Counted from the stretch's first letter, positions 17,001 to 25,222 are shown. The stretch is DNA of 43,109 nt from an uncultured Pseudomonadota bacterium (GCA_913061055.1 CAJXVA010000018.1:1-43109); one strand, 5' to 3'. Numbers and translations: made by a program. Notes: generated from the letters alone by a model not told the origin.

Positions 17001-17192
17001 CCGCTGATGTTCGAGCGGAGCCAGCAAGCACAGACGCTCATTCCCGTCGCCACCAGCATCGTGTTCGGCATGCTCGCCTCCACCGCGTTGCTGCTGCTGG
17101 TCCTGCCTGCGATGTACGCGATCCTCGGCGACTTTGGGCTGACCGCTCGACCCGGCGCGACCGTTGGCGGTGCCGAGGACGAGGACGCCTGA
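14070..17192 (+). CDS. RND-family efflux pump permease (AcrB/MexB-like, HAE1)
   Basis: This 1040-residue inner-membrane pump has the RND signatures: TM1 at about residues 10-28 ending in LKRETFPEF, the porter-domain start VTVAYPGASAEDVDEAIVARIEDAVDGIEYL, the proton-relay aspartates in TM4 (GLLMDDGIVLADN, D394 and D395, equivalent to D407/D408 of AcrB) and the late TM block GILGFISLAGVVVNDSILLMVF. Length is typical of the family. It would use the proton gradient to expel drugs, lipids or secondary metabolites; the substrate is unknown. It is coupled at both ends: ATGA overlap with the adaptor gene and TGATG overlap with the following lipoprotein gene. No outer-membrane TolC-like gene is in view. 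Confidence 0.96.
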   Translation: MIAYLARHPTAANLLMITLLLLGVLGLTSLKRETFPEFTPSVVTVTVAYPGASAEDVDEAIVARIEDAVDGIEYLDRMTSKARQGVGVVTLEMEDGGALDAFKSDIDSAVDAINDFPNEAEDPVVAEVTGMSAVASIAVMGPMSVPDLERYCEELKDELQRYEEVSQIEIAGFSTPQLQVRVKQSIASSYGLSVGDLADLIAAQSLDLPVGSLETRGGEILVRFAEQRRSIEEFARLPVVGSALGGEVPLGDLADIEYTFENTEEQTQFNGERAGLLRVSKTSSQDALEIFAAMEEFVELKSATAPPGVELVITDDAATPIAQRLELLTTNGLQGLVLVFVTLWLFFNTRLALWVAAGLPVSFMGGLWIMSLIGYTLNMMTMMALLLALGLLMDDGIVLADNIAAHLRRGKSSYRAAIDGVTEVWPGIVSSFLTTVCVFTPLSLLDGQIGRVLLVIPVVLIAVLSVSLIEAFGILPNHIAHSLHGRDIDKRSRARAWFDNGFEHFREAIVGRASDWAIHHRYITVGAAIAFFTVSLGLMAGGILKFEGFPNTDGDTAEFRLRMPAGTPLEVTQAEIDRVVSGLKQIDAELTPDQPDSAPLIENIVVRMNYNPDSPDSGPHIASVKADLLSVEIRNTTLDQLKTAWRETVGPLSDATSASFANAQMGPGGAAIELRVQGTDLDRMSEAAAEIEAWIGGYEGVFDLGTDLQPGTPQVHVRLRSGALGSSAQSAQVAQQLRSAFSGDRAQDVRIGAQDYEVTVQLADSGRDTLSDLEYFELQLAGQRVPLGTVADVEADKTFAAIARVNGTRTVTLTGDIDAEVANSAELMRRFSNELLPELEEKYPGLSFEVGGSTEESGKTAQSMLTAFGIGLFGVFFLLSFQFRSYVEPLVVMLAIPLALTGVMWGNLLMGDPLTLPGILGFISLAGVVVNDSILLMVFIKAGLRDGLDATAAAQGASRSRFRAILLTSATTVAGLVPLMFERSQQAQTLIPVATSIVFGMLASTALLLLVLPAMYAILGDFGLTARPGATVGGAEDEDA

Positions 17193-18487
17193 TGACGGTT
17201 CGATGGGGGCTCGGTCTGGTCTTGCTGCTCTGTGTCAGCGCGTGCGACTCCGCCGAGGCGCCAGAACCAGCTCCGACGCCCGCAGTGGCGCCCGCCGCCC
17301 CGGCCCCCACGCTCGAAGGCACATGGCGTGCCACGCTGAGCTCCCCCGGTGGTGAGCTTCCGTTCGAGATCCACGTGCACGATCGCGAAGGAACGCTGCG
17401 GGCAACCGCGCGCAACGGCACTGAGACCGTCGCGTTCACCTCCGTCGCGGTCGACACCAAGACGGCCGTCTTTCGCATCGACGGGTACGACTCCGAGGTC
17501 CGCGCCACGCTCGACGACGACGGACAAACCCTCTCAGGCACCTGGACCAAGACCACGCCGGACGGCCCATCGTCGATGCCGTTCGCCGCGACCCGGGGAG
17601 CCCAGCCACGCTTCTCTCGCAAGATCCCCGCGCCGGCCTACGACGTCCCAGCCTCGCTCGACGGCGAGTGGTCGATCCGCTTTCGCGAAGGCGATGGCAG
17701 CAGCTTCGTCGGCCACGCGATCCTCTCGTCCAAAGACGGAGCGGTGCACGGCACGGTCCTCACCGACACCGGAGACTATCGATACCTCGAGGGCCGCTAC
17801 ACAAGCGGCACCCTGGAGCTCTCCTGCTTCGATGGCGGACACGCGTTCTTGTTCCGAGCCTCCGTCGCCGAGGACGGCTCGCTCGCGGGCGATTTCTGGT
17901 CCCGCGCGAGCTACCACGCCACGTGGACCGCGACGGCGATGAGCCCAGGCCAGGCCAGCCCCCTCGCCGATCCCTTCTCGGCCATCATGCTGTCCGCCCA
18001 AGAAACCGACGGCCGCTTCCGCTTCGCCTTCCCAGACCGTACCGGAGCCACCGTGTCCGACCAGGACCCACGATTTCGCGGCAAGGTGGTCCTCATCGAC
18101 ATCTTCGGAACCTGGTGTCCGAACTGCAACGACTACGCGCCCATCCTCGCCCGTTGGCACCGCACATACGGCGCCCGCGGGCTGGAGGTGGTCGGACTCG
18201 CGTTCGAGTTCACTGGAGATGCCAAGCGCGACCGAGCCCAGCTCGAGACGTATGCGAAGGCCCACGGGATCGCGTTCCCCCTGCTGCTCGCGGGCACGAG
18301 CGACAAGGGTGATGCCGCCGACCTCTTACCGTCGATCGACGAGGTGAAGTCCTATCCGACCACGATCTTGGTCGGACGCGATGGCCGGGTGCACAAGATC
18401 CACAGCGGCTTTGCGGGGCCGGCAACGGGAAAGCACCACGAGGAACTGGTCGCAAGTCTCGAGGCGGAGATCGAGTCCCTGCTCTGA
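17192..18487 (+). CDS. TlpA-like thioredoxin-fold lipoprotein with N-terminal beta domains
   Basis: This 431-residue protein has a signal ending in lipobox VSAC (Cys18), a Pro/Ala linker, two related beta-rich segments of about 115 residues ([20 protein letters not shown] and [20 protein letters not shown] open them), then a C-terminal TlpA/AhpC-type thioredoxin domain from about residue 275. That domain has [21 protein letters not shown], with redox pair C309/C312 in W-C-P-N-C, and the cis-Pro loop [12 protein letters not shown]. TlpA-type proteins reduce periplasmic disulphides or serve cytochrome maturation. The start overlaps the pump stop (TGATG), so it belongs to the efflux operon, an unusual partner for an RND pump. 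Confidence 0.9.
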   Translation: MTVRWGLGLVLLLCVSACDSAEAPEPAPTPAVAPAAPAPTLEGTWRATLSSPGGELPFEIHVHDREGTLRATARNGTETVAFTSVAVDTKTAVFRIDGYDSEVRATLDDDGQTLSGTWTKTTPDGPSSMPFAATRGAQPRFSRKIPAPAYDVPASLDGEWSIRFREGDGSSFVGHAILSSKDGAVHGTVLTDTGDYRYLEGRYTSGTLELSCFDGGHAFLFRASVAEDGSLAGDFWSRASYHATWTATAMSPGQASPLADPFSAIMLSAQETDGRFRFAFPDRTGATVSDQDPRFRGKVVLIDIFGTWCPNCNDYAPILARWHRTYGARGLEVVGLAFEFTGDAKRDRAQLETYAKAHGIAFPLLLAGTSDKGDAADLLPSIDEVKSYPTTILVGRDGRVHKIHSGFAGPATGKHHEELVASLEAEIESLL

Positions 18488-18650
18488 ACTCGCGGATTCT
18501 CCAGGAGGGCCGCAACCCAGGCGCGCCCCCCGGTGGGTCGAGTCAGGCCAGCGGCCCAACTTGGAATGGACATCGGCGCGAGGACATCGCACAGAGGAGC
18601 GTACGGGGAACGGCGGAGTCACAGAGACCGGCGCCCGCGACTGAATACCA

Positions 18651-19202
18651 ATGTACGGCATGGTCAATCGAGCGGTGCGCGACATGGTTCTCGCGCGATT
18701 CGGGACTGAAACCTGGACAAAGATCCACACGAAAGCGGATGCGCCCGCAGAGTTCGTGAAGATGAAGGGCTACGACGATGCGGTCACCTACCGGCTCGTG
18801 GCCGCGGCGTCCGAGGTCCTCGAGATTTCGCAGGACGACGTGATGCGTACGTTCGGCGTCTACTGGGTCGTCGAAACAGCGGAGAAGGGCTACGGACCCC
18901 TTCTCGCTCTTTGGGGCAATTCGTTCGTGGAGTTCGTCACCAACCTCGACGCTCTACACCGGCGCGTAGCCGAGACCTTCACGGGCCTGAAGCCGCCGAG
19001 CTTCGAGGTCAAGACGCTGGGTCCCGAGCGGATCGAGGTGCACTACCGAAGCGAGAGACCTGGCCTCACCCCGTTTGTGCACGGTCTGCTCGAGGGTGTT
19101 GGTCAACGATTTAACACGACCGTCGCGGTCGAGGTCGCCGAGTCGCGAGCCGACGGAGCTGACCACGACGTGTTTCACGTCCGATACTCGTCCGCCGCGT
19201 GA
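18651..19202 (+). CDS. H-NOX (heme nitric oxide/oxygen binding) sensor protein
   Basis: This 183-residue stand-alone H-NOX protein opens with MYGMVNRAV and has FGVYWV at 68-73, the heme-ligating histidine in NLDALHRRV (H103) and the heme-propionate-binding YxSxR motif (Y132, S134, R136 in VHYRSERPGL). The family binds heme and senses NO, and in some members O2. Compared by eye with the Thermoanaerobacter protein, the distal Tyr that stabilises bound O2 is absent (the segment reads GLTPFVHGLLEG), so NO-selective sensing is predicted. H-NOX proteins usually pair with histidine kinases, cyclic-di-GMP enzymes or chemoreceptors; here the next gene encodes a STAS-like protein. No clear promoter is seen in 18488-18650. 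Confidence 0.95.
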   Translation: MYGMVNRAVRDMVLARFGTETWTKIHTKADAPAEFVKMKGYDDAVTYRLVAAASEVLEISQDDVMRTFGVYWVVETAEKGYGPLLALWGNSFVEFVTNLDALHRRVAETFTGLKPPSFEVKTLGPERIEVHYRSERPGLTPFVHGLLEGVGQRFNTTVAVEVAESRADGADHDVFHVRYSSAA

Positions 19203-19348
19203 CAGCCGCGTGGTGCCCGCAGTTCCACAGGGACCCAAGTTCGGACTGACGAACGTCGTTCTCCATGAATTGGGTACGACGTCCAGACGCCGGATCCCTG
19301 TCGGGTTTGCCTGGCGGTACCTCTGGCGGCTACGTTGCATGGCACTCG

Positions 19349-19768
19349 ATGGCATCAACGGTGAAACTCGCCGGCGTCGAAGCCAAACGACTCGAGCTCC
19401 ACTTGTGCACGCTCGAACTCGCCGCGCCCGCGCCCCATATCCTCGCCTCGCGGGTAGTCGGCATGGGTTCACTCGAGATGGTGCAGAACGTCATCGAATT
19501 TGGCGACGCACTCATTGCGGACGCGGGATCGATCCAGATCTTCCACGACTTCTCTGAAGTGTCGGGCTATCGCGCCGAGGCCCGCCGGGTCCTCGTCGAC
19601 TGGGGCGTTCAGAACCCCGACGCGATCGAGTGCACGCATGTGTTGTTCCGCTCCAAGATCGTTGCGATGGGCGTCTCAATGGCGACGCGACTGTTGGGTG
19701 AGCAGCTGACCGGCTACTCCAAGTACCCGCAGTTCGATGCCGCGCGAGCCGCCGCCGCCCGCCGCTGA
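19349..19768 (+). CDS. STAS/SpoIIAA-like protein next to H-NOX
   Basis: This 139-residue protein has the alternating beta-alpha pattern of STAS/SEC14-like small proteins found in myxobacteria: ARLE-type opening strands (KRLELHLCTLELAAP), SIQIFHDFSEVSGYRAEARRVLVDWG, then THVLFRSKIVAMGVSMATRLLG and YSKYPQFDAARAA. The phrase RSKIVAMGVSMA is the most recognisable part. STAS proteins act as phospho-switches or protein partners in stress signalling. It is 146 bp downstream of the H-NOX gene on the same strand, so cotranscription is possible and it may be the H-NOX effector, which is inference. ATG 19349 is chosen because upstream residues (from 19265) are not family-like. Confidence 0.6.
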   Translation: MASTVKLAGVEAKRLELHLCTLELAAPAPHILASRVVGMGSLEMVQNVIEFGDALIADAGSIQIFHDFSEVSGYRAEARRVLVDWGVQNPDAIECTHVLFRSKIVAMGVSMATRLLGEQLTGYSKYPQFDAARAAAARR

Positions 19769-19930
19769 TGGTTTGATCTGCCGATTGCGCTGGGACGGTG
19801 ACCCGGAGTACGGCCCGGACGACCAAAACGCCCGGATGCCCCCGACGACGGCCGCAGAGGACCCGCAAACCAGGCGATACTTCACCGAGGCCGGTCGACG
19901 TCGACTGCGTCCGTGAAGGGGAGTTCGCTG

Positions 19931-21631
19931 ATGAGACGGAGAACCACAGGGCTGTGTTTGTTGCTCGCGACCGGTTGCTACAGCGGCAACCAGGTCGACG
20001 CCGCCGGCGGGACCGATGCGAGCGGCGTGTCGTCGGCCGATGGCACAGTCGGTGAAACCGGCGTCGATACCGAAGGCGGCAGCGACACCGACGGCGGAGG
20101 CGAACCATCGGCATGCGGAGAACTCCCCGCGCCCGGGTCCGCACCGATCCGGCGCCTCACCCCCTTCGAGCTCGACAACACCCTGGCCGACCTGCTCGGC
20201 GACAACACCTCGCCAGCCGCCGGACTCCCCGAAGAGGGCGGCTCGGGCTTCGACAACAACGCCGAGGTTGGCGCCGTCAGCCGCCTGGTCGCGCAGAAGT
20301 ACATGCAGATGGCCGAAGACGTCGCCATCCGAGCCACGACCGACCTGCCCGGCTTGCTGGGCTGTGATGTCGCGGCCCCCGACTGCGTCCGCTCCTTCGT
20401 CTCCGACTTTGGCCAACGCGTGTGGAGGCGTCCGCTCGAGCCGGGCGAAGTCGACGACATGATGGTGCTCTTTGGCGACGCTCGCGCCACGTTCGACGAG
20501 CCAACCTCGGTCGGCGTCTTGCTCGAAGCGTTCTTGCAGTCGCCGTTCTTCCTGTACCGGGTCGAGCTGGCCGGGACCGACGCGACCGAAGCCGTGCCCC
20601 TGGACGGGTGGGAGATGGCCACGCGGCTGTCCTACTTGATGTGGGGCAGCATGCCGGACGACGCCCTGTTTGCCGCCGCCTCAGCCGGCGAGCTGCAGAC
20701 CCAAGCGCAGATCGAAGCCCAAGCGCGACGGATGCTCGAAGACCCGAAGGCGCAGCGGATGGTGCTGCACTTCTACGAGCAATGGCTTCTCTACAAGAAC
20801 CTCGATGTCATCGCGAAGGACGACGGGGTGTTTCCCGAGTACGGAAGCGACATCGCAGCGCTGCAACGCCAGGAGATCGAGGCGTTCCTCAACCACGTCA
20901 TCTGGGAAGGCGAGGGCTCGCTCGAAGCGTTCCTCACCGCCGACTACACCTTCGTCAACGACCAGCTCGCCGCGTTCTACGGTATCGAGGGCTCGTTCGG
21001 GTCCGACTTCACAAGGGTGGACCGGCCCGGACAGGCCGCGGGTGTCGTGACCCAGGGCGGCGTGATGTCGGTGTTCTCCAAGCCCAATCAGACCTCACCG
21101 GTCTCCCGCGGGCTCTACGTGCGCGAGCACCTGCTGTGCCAGATACCGCCGCCACCACCGGACGACGTGGACCTGCGGCCACCGGAGCCCACCGAAGATT
21201 CGACCACCCGCGAGCGCTACTCCCAGCACAGCGAAGACCCCGCGTGCTCGGGCTGCCACGTGCTGATGGATCCCCTTGGCTTTGGCCTGGAGAACTACGA
21301 CGGTGTTGGCCGGTGGCGCGACAACGAAAACGACACGCCCATCGATGCCAGCGGGGTGCTCGCGTTTGCAGGGCTGGAGATGGAAGACGAGGCGTTCGAT
21401 GGCCCGGTTGAACTGGGGGCCAAGCTCCAACTCAGCCCCGACATGACCAGCTGCGTCGCTCGCCAATGGTTCCGGTTCGCCTACGGCCGCACGGAGTCCG
21501 CCGAGCTCGACGCGTGCACCTTGGCGCAGATCGACCAGAGCTTCGCCGACGCGGACTACAACCTGCGGGAGCTCATGGTCGGGCTCACGCAAACCGACGC
21601 ATTCCTGTACCGCCCCGGAGGTGCCCAATGA
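19931..21631 (+). CDS. PSD1-type lipoprotein (DUF1587-DUF1595-DUF1592-DUF1588-DUF1585)
   Basis: This 566-residue protein has lipobox ATGC (Cys16) and a Ser/Thr/Asp/Gly linker. It then carries the domain series known from planctomycete and myxobacterial surface proteins: DUF1587 (IRRLTPFELDNTLADLLGD), DUF1595 (FVSDFGQRVWRRPLEPGE), DUF1592 (WEMATRLSYLMWGSMPDDAL), DUF1588 (NQTSPVSRGLYVREHLLC) and DUF1585 (ARQWFRFAYGR). DUF1588 includes CSGCH (C439, C442, H443), a c-type-heme-like motif. The biochemical role of this family is not established. ATG 19931 is preferred over GTG 19913 because an AAGGGGAG ribosome site precedes it. The stop overlaps the DUF1552 gene start (ATGA), the usual arrangement for this pair. 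Confidence 0.92.
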   Translation: MRRRTTGLCLLLATGCYSGNQVDAAGGTDASGVSSADGTVGETGVDTEGGSDTDGGGEPSACGELPAPGSAPIRRLTPFELDNTLADLLGDNTSPAAGLPEEGGSGFDNNAEVGAVSRLVAQKYMQMAEDVAIRATTDLPGLLGCDVAAPDCVRSFVSDFGQRVWRRPLEPGEVDDMMVLFGDARATFDEPTSVGVLLEAFLQSPFFLYRVELAGTDATEAVPLDGWEMATRLSYLMWGSMPDDALFAAASAGELQTQAQIEAQARRMLEDPKAQRMVLHFYEQWLLYKNLDVIAKDDGVFPEYGSDIAALQRQEIEAFLNHVIWEGEGSLEAFLTADYTFVNDQLAAFYGIEGSFGSDFTRVDRPGQAAGVVTQGGVMSVFSKPNQTSPVSRGLYVREHLLCQIPPPPPDDVDLRPPEPTEDSTTRERYSQHSEDPACSGCHVLMDPLGFGLENYDGVGRWRDNENDTPIDASGVLAFAGLEMEDEAFDGPVELGAKLQLSPDMTSCVARQWFRFAYGRTESAELDACTLAQIDQSFADADYNLRELMVGLTQTDAFLYRPGGAQ

Positions 21632-23010
21632 CCATCCCGTTCAAGACGCTGTCGCGACGAACCTTTCTGCGTGGTGCCGGTGGGATCACCATCGGTCTGC
21701 CGCTGCTCGACGCCATGATTCCCTCCGCCTCCGCCGGGGGTACCAAGGGGCAACCCAAGCGCTTCATCGTGATGTTCTCCGCGAACGGCACGATCGAGGA
21801 GGCGTTCCGCCCTCAGGGGGGCGTCTCCGACTTCTCGTTCACCCGCCCCGATGGCGGCCTGCACATCCTCGATCCGCTGGAGGCGATCCGGGACGACATC
21901 ATGGTCCTGTGGGGCCTCGACATGCTCTCCCGCAACGGAGGCCCCGGCGGCAACGGCCACGACATGGGTATGGGGCACATGCTCACCTGCCAGGAGCTCG
22001 TCGTCGGCCCCAGCGGTATCGGCGAGTTCTCCCACCTGCCCGACGGATCGGCCGGCGGCATCTCGATCGACCAGGCCATCGCGGACCGGATCGGCAACGA
22101 GACCGCCTTCCGCTCGGTCGAGTTCGGGGTTCGGTCGCTGCTCGACCTGCAGCGCCAGGTCACCAGCCGCATGTGTTACCGCGGCCCGTTCGAAGCGCTT
22201 CCGCCCGAGAACGACCCGGCCGGCGCTTTCACCTCGTTGTTCACCGACCTCGCCGCCGACCCTACCGAGCTGGCCGAGTTGCGGGCCCGCCGAGGCAGTG
22301 TCTTGGACAAGGTCGCGGACGACTTCAACCGGCTCAACGCCAAGGTCGGCGCCGCCGATCGCCAGAAGCTCGAGGCACACCTCGGAGCTATCCGCGAGCT
22401 GGAGCAGTCGCTCTTCGCCGACGGGGGTCCGCTCGCGGCGTGTGCCGTTCCCGACGCACCGATGGGCCTCGACCCCAACAGCAACGACCAGTATCCGGCC
22501 GTCGGCCGCGCCCAGATGGATCTCATGACCATGGCGCTGGCCTGCGACCTCACCCGGGTTGCCAGCCTCCAATGGTCCACCGCTCAAAGCGGCATTCGCT
22601 TCTCGTGGCTCGGCCACTCCGACAGCCACCACGCGCTCTCGCACGAAGCCGACAACGACGACAACGCCCGCGCCCAGTTGATCGAGATCAACCACTGGTA
22701 CGCCCAGCAGTTCACCTACCTCGTCGAGTCACTCAAGGCCGTGCCCGAGGGTGAGGGCACCATGCTCGACAACACCGTGGTGCTTTGGGTCAACGAGCAG
22801 GGCAACGGCGACCTGCACACGTCAACCGACGTCCCGTTTGTCGTGGCCGGCAACGCCGAGGGCTACTTCAATACCGGACGCTCGTTGGTGATCGACGGAC
22901 GCGCACACAACGATCTCTACGTCTCGATGCTGCACGCGATGGGGCAGACGGATGTGACCTCGTTTGGGCTGTCGGACCTGTCTCAGGGGCCGCTGGACGA
23001 GCTGACGTAG
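21628..23010 (+). CDS. Tat-exported DUF1552 protein
   Basis: This 460-residue protein begins with a twin-arginine signal (SRRTFLRGAGG, R10/R11) followed by a hydrophobic stretch to SASA. It then has DUF1552 features: KRFIVMFSANGTIEEAFRP, IMVLWGLDML, a His-rich GNGHDMGMGHMLTC, LGHSDSHHALSH, and TVVLWVNEQGNGDLHTSTDVPFVVAGN near the end. The fold relates to DUF1501/alkaline-phosphatase-like proteins, and the conserved His/Asp residues suggest a metalloenzyme, but no activity is known. It is translationally coupled to the PSD1 lipoprotein gene, with a GGAGG ribosome site within that gene's end. Tat export implies folding, perhaps with a cofactor, in the cytoplasm. Confidence 0.93.
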   Translation: MTIPFKTLSRRTFLRGAGGITIGLPLLDAMIPSASAGGTKGQPKRFIVMFSANGTIEEAFRPQGGVSDFSFTRPDGGLHILDPLEAIRDDIMVLWGLDMLSRNGGPGGNGHDMGMGHMLTCQELVVGPSGIGEFSHLPDGSAGGISIDQAIADRIGNETAFRSVEFGVRSLLDLQRQVTSRMCYRGPFEALPPENDPAGAFTSLFTDLAADPTELAELRARRGSVLDKVADDFNRLNAKVGAADRQKLEAHLGAIRELEQSLFADGGPLAACAVPDAPMGLDPNSNDQYPAVGRAQMDLMTMALACDLTRVASLQWSTAQSGIRFSWLGHSDSHHALSHEADNDDNARAQLIEINHWYAQQFTYLVESLKAVPEGEGTMLDNTVVLWVNEQGNGDLHTSTDVPFVVAGNAEGYFNTGRSLVIDGRAHNDLYVSMLHAMGQTDVTSFGLSDLSQGPLDELT

Positions 23011-23073
23011 GCAACCGAACTCGCAAGCCGGGAGGAGAACGTTGCTCGCCTCCCCGACGACAAGACCTGCGCG

Positions 23074-23790
23074 TCAGACGTCGCAGACGAAGTAGTACTT
23101 GTTGTCGCAATGCCGGCCCGAGCAGTAGACCCCCTGGATCGCCTGCCCCATGGGAGCGAGGTAGGACGAGTGCTCCTCCGAATAGGCGCCCGTCCAGCCG
23201 CACCGTCCGCTGTCCAACCCTGTGGTGGGACTGCACTCGATCCGGATGTCGTCGCAGTAGTCTCCACGGCAGTCGATTCCGGTCATCTTCTCGTTCGCTC
23301 CGCAGACGTGGAACTGCTTGTTGGCGACCCCGGAAGCGGATCCCGCCGAGGAGCCCACCTGAAACCAACCTGAGAAGGCATTGCTCGCTGCGGGCACCGA
23401 GCCGCCGTAGTCATGGCATTCGATGTGCACATTGTCGCAGTAGTCACCGGTACACGCGAACCCCGTCACGACCTGACCCACCGGGCATTCCGAAGTCCCC
23501 GGCGTTTCCTCGGAGTGAGGCGCGAGAAAACTGAAGGCCTGAGGATCTCCGGGCGAAACGAAGGACAGGGGGCGCTCGGTGTCACCCACGCGTCCCTCTC
23601 CCGGCTCCGGGAAGTCGAGTACCTCGTCCATCAACTCGTCGGGGACATCATTCGCGACAGCGTAAGCCTCCGCTTGGATCTCAGGGCTCTCTTCGGCATC
23701 GCAAGCCAGCATGGCCGCGGCAGGAAAGACGAGGGAAAGGGCGCAGCCAAGAAGGACACGTCGGGGACTGTTGAGCTCGTTTCGAGTCAT
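23074..23790 (-). CDS. Secreted lipoprotein with threefold CxGxYCDN Cys repeat
   Basis: This 238-residue protein has a long signal (RVLLGCALSLVFPAAAMLAC, lipobox Cys30) and an acidic linker. It then has three related units, each with three cysteines: VTGFACTGDYCDNVHIEC (C113, C118, C125), MTGIDCRGDYCDDIRIEC (C174, C179, C186) and IQGVYCSGRHCDNKYYFVC (C223, C228, C236). The even spacing suggests disulphide-braced lectin-like modules, but I cannot name a family. The start ATG 23790 fits the signal; the frame is open to 23829. The gene stands alone between the convergent DUF1552 gene and the MlaC gene. Confidence 0.82.
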   Translation of the reverse strand: MTRNELNSPRRVLLGCALSLVFPAAAMLACDAEESPEIQAEAYAVANDVPDELMDEVLDFPEPGEGRVGDTERPLSFVSPGDPQAFSFLAPHSEETPGTSECPVGQVVTGFACTGDYCDNVHIECHDYGGSVPAASNAFSGWFQVGSSAGSASGVANKQFHVCGANEKMTGIDCRGDYCDDIRIECSPTTGLDSGRCGWTGAYSEEHSSYLAPMGQAIQGVYCSGRHCDNKYYFVCDV

Positions 23791-23889
23791 CGGCACTGTC
23801 CGTACCCAAGCCCCTGCAAACGTTTCCAAGAATTTTCCGCCGGTTCGCGTACAGCAGAGCTTCCCCGTGGCCGGCCGATACTCGACCCT

Positions 23890-24486
23890 CTACGCCGCCG
23901 CCTTCAGCCGGCGGGCCAGCTCGCCGATCACCGCACCGATCCCGTCTTTGTCGGCCAGCTTGTCGAACTCGCGTCGATAGGTCGCGCTCAGCCGAACCCC
24001 GTCGGTCACGATGTCCCGCACCTGCCACGTCCCATCCACCTTGTGCATGACGTAGTCGACGCTCTGGGTTCGTTTCGGGGTGGTCTCGGACGCGGGCACG
24101 TGGACGCGCGTCTTGACCACCGTCTCGGACTTGCCGACCACTTCCCCGATGTACTCGACTGCCCCCTTGGCCTTGAGCCGCTCGAGGTGGTCGCGCCGGA
24201 TCAGCCTCGTCAGCAGCCGGACATACTCCGGGCAACGGGCTCCGCACCGAGCCTTGAACGTCGCGGGCCCACCGAGTGACAGCCGCGCTAGCGTCCCGTA
24301 GTCGAGGAGCACATCGGCCTTCTTTCGCAACTCGTCGCGATCTGAGGACTCCTCTGCCAAAGCCCGCAGCCCGGTGTCCGCCTTTCTGAACGCATCGATC
24401 GCTCCGGGGCCGCCTTCGGCGTTCGAGATCCCCGGGAGGAGAAGGGCCGCGCACAAGGCCAGGAGCGAAAGCGCATTGCGGGTCAT
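23890..24486 (-). CDS. MlaC-like periplasmic phospholipid-binding protein
   Basis: This 198-residue protein has a cleavable signal peptide (LSLLALCAALLLPGISNA) and the MlaC/Ttg2D layout: a helical N-terminal half, DVLLDYGTLARLSLGG, and the family-diagnostic C-terminus WQVRDIVTDGVRLSATYRREFDKLADKDGIGAVIGELARRLK. MlaC shuttles phospholipids between outer and inner membranes with MlaA and the MlaFEDB transporter. None of those partners is in the window, so this is an orphan. ATG 24486 is preferred over TTG 24489. The 108-bp gap to the divergent DJ-1/PfpI gene contains an A7 run (24533-24539) flanked by CCTGCT and AGCAGG, a possible hairpin. Confidence 0.88.
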   Translation of the reverse strand: MTRNALSLLALCAALLLPGISNAEGGPGAIDAFRKADTGLRALAEESSDRDELRKKADVLLDYGTLARLSLGGPATFKARCGARCPEYVRLLTRLIRRDHLERLKAKGAVEYIGEVVGKSETVVKTRVHVPASETTPKRTQSVDYVMHKVDGTWQVRDIVTDGVRLSATYRREFDKLADKDGIGAVIGELARRLKAAA

Positions 24487-24595
24487 CAAGAGGTCAGGCG
24501 ACCGCCAACCACATTCTCCTCACCTGCTGCGGAAAAAAAGACCCGCGGCATGAGCAGGACGGTTCTTCGTCTATTCTCAGGCAGCAAGACAGCCG

Positions 24596-25222
24596 ATGAA
24601 GCGAAACAAGCCCATGCAGGTCGCGATCGTGACGCTGGAAGCTTTCAACGAGCTGGACAGCTTCGTCGCGTCGGCGATCGTCAACCGCGCGCCTGGAGTT
24701 CAAGCAGCGATCTGCTGTCCGAGCGACTGCGTCACCTCGATGAACGGCGTGCGTGTCGTCGCTCAGGCTCCGCTGGAGGCCGTCGCGGAAGCCGACGCGG
24801 TCCTGATCGGCAGCGGGCGGAGGACACGGGACTACCTGGAGGACGCCTCCTTCCTGTCGCGCATCAAACTCGATTCGAGCCGGCAGTTGATCGGAGCTCA
24901 GTGCTCGGGTGTGCTGCTGCTGCACCGTCTCGGCCTGATCGGAACCGCGGCCACGTCCGACACCACCTCCACACCGCTGCTACAAGAGTGGGGAGTCTGC
25001 GTCACCGGAGCCCCGCTTCACGTCGAGGGGAACGTCGCGACGGCGGGCGGTTGCCTTTCGTCGCAGTACCTTGCCAGCTGGATGCTCGCCCGAATGTGCG
25101 GGTGGCAAACTGCGGCCCGCATCGTCCGCGACGTCGCTCCGGTTGGCCATCAAGAGGAGTACGTCCAACGCACCTCCGACCTGGTGAAACCGACGCTCCT
25201 CCCCATTGGGCCGAGCAGCTGA
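24596..25222 (+). CDS. DJ-1/PfpI superfamily protein
   Basis: This 208-residue protein follows the DJ-1/ThiJ/PfpI fold: MQVAIVTLEAFNELDSFVASAIVN with the conserved Glu near the N-terminus, VLIGSGRRTRDYL, and the nucleophile elbow GAQCSGVLLLHRLGL with Cys103. The His that usually follows the elbow in PfpI proteases is not evident, so peptidase activity is not predicted. The superfamily includes glyoxalases, chaperones, amidases and regulators (AraC/GATase1-like). The C-terminus HQEEYVQRTSDLV also fits. It is divergent from the MlaC gene; a TATTCT hexamer (24571-24576) lies 19 bases before ATG 24596. Confidence 0.88.
   Translation: MKRNKPMQVAIVTLEAFNELDSFVASAIVNRAPGVQAAICCPSDCVTSMNGVRVVAQAPLEAVAEADAVLIGSGRRTRDYLEDASFLSRIKLDSSRQLIGAQCSGVLLLHRLGLIGTAATSDTTSTPLLQEWGVCVTGAPLHVEGNVATAGGCLSSQYLASWMLARMCGWQTAARIVRDVAPVGHQEEYVQRTSDLVKPTLLPIGPSS

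Noticed and set aside
24520-24560. Hairpin with A7 loop between mlaC-like and DJ-1/PfpI genes as a riboswitch
   Set aside because: Only a 6-bp outer stem and an offset GCGG/CCGC pairing; too weak and not in a transcript leader with known riboswitch features.
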